From assembly GCA_002104905.1 (NCBI GenBank), contig MCFE01000231.1, positions 57,424 to 121,423 on the forward strand: 64,000 nucleotides of DNA, given 5' to 3'. This DNA comes from Basidiobolus meristosporus CBS 931.73. Taxonomy: Eukaryota > Basidiobolomycota > Basidiobolomycetes > Basidiobolales > Basidiobolaceae. Below are positions 58,626-64,000 of this stretch, piece after piece. Position 1 is the first letter of the stretch. Every line of letters begins with the position of its first letter. A program made the position numbers and the translations under genes. The notes under the pieces were generated by a model. The model did not search any database and was not told where the DNA came from. It was given only the letters and a program-made list of their open reading frames with translations.

Positions 58626-60673
58626 CGGCATCAAATCCGCGAGAATGTACCATGGCCCACAAAAGGCCATAGATAGTCTATTTATTGCACACTATCTAAT
58701 ACTAGAATATACCGATGCCCTGTTGACTGAATGAGTGCACCTATGTTATGGTCAATTTAGACCCTGGCTTCAAAGGCCATTTGTGATTGGACCTACTTGT
58801 GCGCCAAATTCAGATGCCTTCGATCTATACAGAACATTTCAAAAAATAAGACTTGCTCTCCCACAAAGGTATGGATAGTAACTGTGGAAGTATATTTATA
58901 GCATGATCTGGTAAGTAGATTGGTGATAGACGCCAACACTACGGAAATGAACACCTTGGGATATGCCGGATTCGGTGTATCGAGATTGCAAAAATATACC
59001 TACTGCATAAAGATCAACAATGGGGCTAGATAGAGCGTGCGGCCCGATAGTTTTCTGGCTTCGGAGAATAGGATTTGGTCATGATGATACTAAGAATTAA
59101 ACAGAAAAGGCCAATGCTTTTGAAACTTGAAAAGTGAGTTCCGTTGTTCTATATCAAACCGCCAGGATCCCTGGTTGAATATTATTTCATATGGCTTGAG
59201 CAATATACAGTGTTCTCCTAAAGGTTGCCGTACGGTAAATCAATAATCTGATGCAGTGGATATATCGTGGAAATGTATTCTTCGGAGGAGTTAATAGCAC
59301 GTTGCTAGTGGATAAAATTTAGGTTGTTTTTTGTGGGATTGATCTCTTCCAATGCCGTGGACCCAAGTTCAAGACTTTTCATCCTCGTGCTCTAGCTTAG
59401 TATGTGCCAGTAAGCTCAATAAACAAAATACAAAAATATCACTGGTAAACGTTTTATTCCGTGTTACATTTCGAATCAACACAATGATTATATTGACTCA
59501 TCATCTACGGCCCGATGTTAGACATGAATTGAAATTCAAGTGAGCATAGCAACTCCTTTGCAGAATGGGAAGCACCAGACGCAATCCTGGGTAGCGGAGA
59601 CCTTGTAGGCGGAATAATCGGCTTAACGGTGAGGCTTTTGGAAAGTGGAAAGTAGTACAATGTTTGTCAAGCTATACTCCTCATTTTATAGTGCACCTAT
59701 GGCAAGAATTGATCCAGCCCTTGCATGTGGCACCATGGGATGAAAATCTTTGTTCCGGGATTCTGGCCAACATTCTAGCAGCACTGTAGAGTTGGTAATT
59801 GCACTGCTTTGTAGAACACCTACCCTCTCACAATAGTATTGATAGTACCGAAACAAGAATTTTGCTTTATAATTGGTATCTGCTATGAGGTGCCCATATT
59901 CTCCGATTTCTCATATTTGGTATGTCAAGGTTACCAAGGAAATACCTAGTTTGTATTGATTGTGATGATAATTGCCAAGATTGGAATAGAGGGTATGTGC
60001 GGCCCCTCCAATTATTGATGGATTAAGAATACATCCTTTAAAAACAAGATTTGGCCATCGCTGATAATAGCTGCAGAGAAAATACCAATCTTCTTGGGCT
60101 TGGCATGCGAATTCTATTATTTTGAATCTAGGCATCGCAATCCCCAATTAAATCACTAATCGTTTGATTGGAGTCGCTCAGAAATCAACTGTTTGTTAGA
60201 TTCACTGTTATACCATGAACCAATAATCGGGTAAACGGGTGATACAAAACTGCGGATTTTCAATATAGTGGAAGTGAAAGCTTCTGTAGACGTAAAAACA
60301 CGTTGTTAATGGAAAACCAAACTCTCATTGGTTTCAGTAGGTCCAATTTCATCCCTTGTGTTTGGCCCAAGTTCAAAAATCTAGCGATTGCCTTTTCATG
60401 CTCAGACTTTAGCTTATTACGTGTCAGTACGCTCAATAAACAAAATACAAAATATCACTGATATGCGTTTATTCCGTATTGCATTTCTTATCAATACAAT
60501 GATTATATTGACTCATCATCTACAGCCCGGTGTTCAGAGATCATCTGAAACAAGTCGCAAGTCAAGTGGGCATAGCAACCACTGTGCAAAATGGTGAGCT
60601 CCAGATGCAAGACTGAGTAGCAAAGATCTTGTAGGCCAAAATATCAGCTTAATGGCAAGGCTTTGGGAAAGGG

Positions 60674-60687
60674 TTAGGGTTAGGGGA
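60674..60687 (+). repeat. Interstitial telomeric repeat remnant
   Basis: Two TTAGGG units (TTAGGGTTAGGGG) sit exactly between the last subtelomeric unit and the first retroelement stub. This marks a former chromosome end. Confidence 0.85.
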
Positions 60688-60870
60688 GGGAAAGTCACCA
60701 AGTGGTGAAATCTTTATTTACCCATGACAAGTATCTAAAAAAGCCAAGTAAATCTGAAGTTATTCCTAGAAAGCTAGGTCTGAGAGATATCTTCCTGGTA
60801 AGCTAGGTCTGAGAGTTGAGAAGCTGAGTGGTACTATATTTCCTAGTTGGCTAGGTTGGAGAGAGGTTTC
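60684..60870 (-). mobile_element. Telomeric non-LTR element stub 1 (3' end only)
   Basis: About 187 bp. Its left (RNA 3') end is GGGGAGGGAAAGTCACCAAG, with the hairpin TCACC-AAGT-GGTGA (60695-60708). In minus sense an AATAAA lies just before the hairpin. The body differs from stubs 2 and 3 and has its own direct repeat (GCTAGGTCTGAGAG twice), so it comes from a different subfamily. Confidence 0.8.
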
Positions 60871-61014
60871 TTAGGGGAGGGAAAGTCACCAAGTTGGTGA
60901 AATCTTTATTTGAGTTAACAACTAATCTAAGTACAAATAAAGAAGCCGATTAAGAGGTCTAGAACCTTTCTAATAAGTAATCTAATTTATGTTTGTTTCA
61001 TCTCTAATGTTTGG
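60871..61014 (-). mobile_element. Telomeric non-LTR element stub 2 (3' end only)
   Basis: Begins TTAGGGGAGGGAAAGTCACC, with the hairpin TCACC-AAGTT-GGTGA (60886-60900). The body of about 115 bp is nearly identical to stub 3. It is truncated on its 5' side by the next telomeric remnant. Confidence 0.85.
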
Positions 61015-61142
61015 GTTAGGGGGAGGGAAAGTCACCAAGTTGGTGAAATCTTTATTTGAGTTAAGAACTAATCTAAGTACAAATAAAGAAGCCAATTAAG
61101 AGGTCTAGAACCTCTCTAATACGTAATCTAATCTATGTTTTG
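61014..61142 (-). mobile_element. Telomeric non-LTR element stub 3 (3' end only)
   Basis: Begins GGTTAGGGGGAGGGAAAGTC, with the hairpin TCACC-AAGTT-GGTGA (61032-61046). It differs from stub 2 at only a handful of positions (for example GTTAAGAACTAATC against GTTAACAACTAATC). It is truncated on its 5' side at TTAGGGGG. Confidence 0.85.
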
Positions 61143-63795
61143 TTAGGGGGGGGAGACAGTCACCAACAGGTGAAATCTTTATTTCAGTTGAAACAAAGAA
61201 GCCAGCGCTACTGTTGTAGCTTTGATACAAGAGTGTGTAGCTGAGGGGAATTTGTAGGTAAGTTAATAAGAAGTGATGATAGTTCTTCAGTGCTCAAGAC
61301 ACTGTTCAGTGGGAAGGGGGGTAGCAAGAGAGGTAAGAATGACTTGTGAACAACATTAATGAGGGGAATGTGATAAGGATTGATATTCATCATAAAGGGA
61401 GTGTGCTGCTGCAGATATTGCTGCCAAAGGTCTGTCAAGTACTTCAGGTAGGCCAGCTTGGGTTTTTCTGACTGCAGAATATAGTGAGCAAACTTCTTGA
61501 CTTCAGGATCTCCAAGTATAGTTCTCCAGCAGGAGCCAGGTGTTGTGTGGTGTGTTCTCTTCCAGGCCTTAATCAGTGGGTTGTTGCAGTTGTGAAGTCT
61601 GAGGTATAATCTGGTTCTAAGGTAGAGAAGTCTAATCTTATAGGGCATAAACCCAAAAGCACCAAGAATAGCATGTCTGTAGGGGCATTCAGGCAAATGA
61701 GGCACCAAGGAGGTAATGCACCATACTGCAAACTTGTCAAGCTTAGTGCAGTCTCTAGAAGTAAGAGAGAGAAGTGGTAAGCCAAATTCCAGGACAGGGA
61801 AGACAAACTGCTTGAGTAGAAGGAGGCAGCTGGGAGCTGAAGTTGTAGGAGGAGTAACAGCCAGTAGCTTGTGGAGTGCCTGTCTTGCCAGGATAATTCT
61901 CTTCTTCAGGTGTGCTCCAGAGTCTAGTCCAGTAGGAAGGAAAGGAAAGCCAAGATATGTAGCAGAAACCTGAGCAGGTAGAGTGGAGTTCTCCAAGTTG
62001 ATGGGAGAGCCCAAAGGTACTGTCTTTGCAATGGAAAGCTGGAGATTATTCTTCTGCAGATACTGGTGGATGGCCTGGGAGTCTTGTTGCACATTGGAGG
62101 AGGATATTCTGATGTCATCAGCAAAGAGAGTAACCAGGCAGTCAGCTGAGAGTCTTGGGAAATCATTCAGGAAGATGGCAAACAGTATAGGACCAAGCAC
62201 AGAGCCTTGAACCACTCCATTAGGAACTGAGAACACAGCTGATTGCTCACTTGGGTGCAGAATTCTTGCTTGTGGATCCAGAAACAGAGACCTGACAAGG
62301 AGGGTGAGAGAGGTACTGGAGAAGCATTGCAACTTGGACCAAAGCAGATTTCTGTCAACTGAATCAAAGGCCTTAGTAATATCAAACAGAACAGAGGGAT
62401 ACTTGCACTGGAGAGAGTGATCTTGGCTAAGTATGACTGCATATTCCAAGGAGAGGCCAGGAACAAAGCCAAACTGTGCAGGATGAAACTTGAGAGAGTC
62501 AGAGTAGAGCTCCTGAGCAAGCAGAAGCTCAAACACCTTTCTGCAGGTGGGCAGCAGAGATATTGGCCTGTAGGAGCTAGGATCCAGGTGCTTTCCTTTA
62601 CCCTTGTACAGTGGCAGAACATTTGCAAAGGACCATTCCTCAGGAGTAGAAAGCTGGGCTGAGCATTGCTGAAACAGTGGAAGCAGAAGTGCAGACATGG
62701 CGTTGGTACTAGTCTTCAGAAGCTCATAGGAGATTGTGTCCACACCTGGAGCAGTAGAGTTGGGAAGCCTCTTGAGCACATTATGGATTCTCCTTTGATC
62801 AAGTGCAAGTGGGATGGGCAGAGTCTTGAAGTCAGGATGAAAGCCAGGAGTTGAGTACTGCTTTGTAGAGAAGAAGATGTTAGCCAGCTGTTCTGTTGAA
62901 GGTAACTTCCTGGAAGAGGGCCTCATTGCCCTGTAGAGTCTTGATACTGTTCTTGTTATAGAGTTGGAAGATTGCAGAGGCAAGGAACTCATAATATGAT
63001 CCCAGAGCTGAGTATGCAGAGTGTGGTGAATTGCCTTGGAGTGGTGTATTGCTGTCAGGAGGAGTTTCTCTGTTTTTGGGTTAGGGAAGCTCAGGTAGCT
63101 TTGTTGCAGGGCTGAAACAATGGATTCCCATTTCCTTGAGGTAACAGCAGTAGTCTTGCATGGCAGTGAGAGGGAGGCAGACACCAGAATCAGATGCTTC
63201 ACAAAGAGCCAGGCAAAGTTGAGATCATCTGGCAGAGAAAGTAGCAAACTGGCAAGCTTCAAGTAGTTCCCAAAGTCTTTCTTCTGATTCTTGGTAGCTT
63301 TGTGGGTGAGCACAGTAAGTTTTGGCAGCTTCTTCTTCACAACTGGTTGCATAGAAAGGGACCAGGCTGGGTGGTCAGAGGCTCTCAAGGATCCTAGCTC
63401 AGCTCCAGAGAATTGCTTAACTTCATTCACAAAGTAGAGGGCAGCAGCAGAAGGGCAGATCCAGTCAACACATCTTTTCTCAGATTGAGCACCTAGTGCT
63501 AGCAGATGGCTTTCTCTCAGGAAGTTCAGTAGGAATGTAGACCTTGGCTTCATTCTTGCAGTCAGAGTAGTCTTGTTCTCAGGATGGGGAATGTTGAGAT
63601 CTCCAAGCAAGATAATAGGTGTTGATATAGATTGCTGGTATTGCTGAACTTTCTGGCATATAACTTGCACTTCCTGAAGGGCAAGACTTGGAGGCAGATA
63701 GCAGAGCACCAGACTGATAGTTGGCAACTGGAGAGCAGCACAGTAAGGGGAGTAAAGAGGAACACAGAGCTGAGGAGTATTGATGGTAGGGTAGA
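61143..63795 (-). mobile_element. Telomere-attached non-LTR retrotransposon, 5'-truncated
   Basis: About 2.65 kb in minus sense. The RNA 3' end is at 61143 (TTAGGGGGGGGAGACAGTCA), with the hairpin TCACC-AACA-GGTGA (61160-61173) and an AATAAA just inside it. One long open frame follows, ending at 61208 on the left. The right (5') end is cut off by the terminal TTAGGG array, so any ORF1 and the first half of the endonuclease are missing. No poly(A) is present at the 3' junction. Confidence 0.92.
61208..63795 (-). CDS. AP-endonuclease (partial) / reverse transcriptase of telomeric element
   Basis: An uninterrupted frame of at least 860 codons. The 839 codons from 63727 are open, and the frame runs upstream to the telomere. 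The N-terminal part is the second half of an exonuclease-endonuclease-phosphatase (APE-like) endonuclease: VPLYSPYCAALQLP, the GDxN motif IILLGDLNIPHP (about 63600), and the SDH-type motif ASDHPAWSLSM (about 63375). The RT follows, with SYRPISLLPTCRKVFELLL, LFDITKAFDSVDRNLLW, NGVVQGSVLGPILFAIFL and the catalytic FADD box (FADDIRIS, about 62120). The thumb region and a C-terminal extension of about 200 residues follow. I see no RNase H domain and no zinc knuckle. Absence of stops in such a long frame suggests recent activity. Confidence 0.93.
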
Positions 63796-64000
63796 GGGTT
63801 AGGGTTAGGGTTAGGGTTAGGGTTAGGGTTAGGGTTAGGGTTAGGGTTAGGGTTAGGGTTAGGGTTAGGGTTAGGGTTAGGGTTAGGGTTAGGGTTAGGG
63901 TTAGGGTTAGGGTTAGGGTTAGGGTTAGGGTTAGGGTTAGGGTTAGGGTTAGGGTTAGGGTTAGGGTTAGGGTTAGGGTTAGGGTTAGGGTTAGGGTTAG
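63796..64000 (+). repeat. Telomere, (TTAGGG)n
   Basis: About 34 perfect TTAGGG units running to the window edge, G-rich strand 5' to 3' to the right, as expected for the right end of a chromosome. They follow retroelement sequence at GGTAGGGTAGAGGGTTAGGG without a transition zone. Confidence 0.98.

Larger units (their letters stand above)
54860..60673. repeat. Subtelomeric tandem repeat array, at least five degenerate units
   Basis: A block including GGTGAGCTCCAGATGCAAG, TTGTAGGCGGAATAATCGGC and TTAACGGTGAGGCTTTTGG recurs at about 55110, 57046, 58306, 59566 and 60590. Spacings are about 1.94, 1.26, 1.26 and 1.02 kb. Flanks also repeat: AATACAAAAATATCACTGG precedes several cores, and ATACCGATGCCCYRTTGAC follows two of them. 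An additional partial unit (about 56040-56440) lacks the core block. Copies 1 and 2 are nearly identical over about 320 bp, the others clearly diverged. The array stops where telomeric TTAGGG remnants begin. Confidence 0.9.

Noticed and set aside
1-64000. CRISPR arrays, bacterial operons, ribosome-binding sites or phage features
   Set aside because: The sequence is eukaryotic: spliced genes, telomere and retrotransposons. The only tandem repeats are telomeric, microsatellite or subtelomeric.

Overview
This window is a chromosome end of a eukaryote, most likely a fungus from an early-diverging lineage. It ends on the right in a perfect TTAGGG telomere (about 63796-64000, roughly 34 units). The genes are conserved eukaryotic ones broken by many 50-80 bp GT-AG introns. 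They include a fungal-style WSC membrane protein, a PKA regulatory subunit, an aquaglyceroporin, a Ski2 helicase and both cytosolic and mitochondrial ribosomal proteins. The phylum is inferred from gene content and intron style; a Zoopagomycota or Basidiobolus-like fungus is only a guess.

Left arm, 1-39.9 kb, host genes: ZGRF1-type helicase (cut by the left edge); mitochondrial ribosomal protein uL4m; an SPX domain fused to an aspartoacylase/AstE-type zinc hydrolase; PA2G4/EBP1; a small four-helix membrane protein; RPS23 (-); mitochondrial methionyl-tRNA synthetase; a CCHC-knuckle plus HTH protein; a DMT/EamA transporter; PKA-R (BCY1); a WSC membrane protein (-); DCAF11; an aquaglyceroporin; RPS18 (-, first coding exon is only the ATG); Ski2; and a two-helix PPxY protein (-). 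Translation, RNA decay, phosphate/cAMP signalling and membrane transport are represented, with no operon-like organisation. Gaps of 1-2 kb between genes are mostly featureless, although two or three may hide small spliced minus-strand genes (15.7-16.1, 18.2-19.3 and 45.0-45.3 kb).

Transition, 40-54.8 kb: AT-rich and gene-poor. A seven-helix orphan receptor-like gene (43.5-44.4 kb, -) is the last convincing host gene. Around it lie worn LTR relics, inverted fragments, and one full-length Ty1/copia element (49074-53747). Its LTRs have diverged and its gag-pol is broken. Its primer site matches the anticodon arm of initiator tRNA-Met.

Subtelomere, 54.9-60.67 kb: a degenerate tandem array (spacing about 1.0-1.9 kb). 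Each unit carries the same decaying minus-strand coding sequence of unknown function.

Telomere-proximal, 60.67-64.0 kb: the most interesting part. Four head-to-tail non-LTR retrotransposon copies lie minus-sense, with their 3' ends toward the centromere. All share one 3' terminal hairpin and are separated by short TTAGGG remnants. Three are short 5'-truncated stubs. The fourth carries an uninterrupted AP-endonuclease (partial) plus reverse transcriptase ORF that runs straight into the terminal TTAGGG array. The layout is that expected of a retroelement that attaches to, or inserts in, telomeres.
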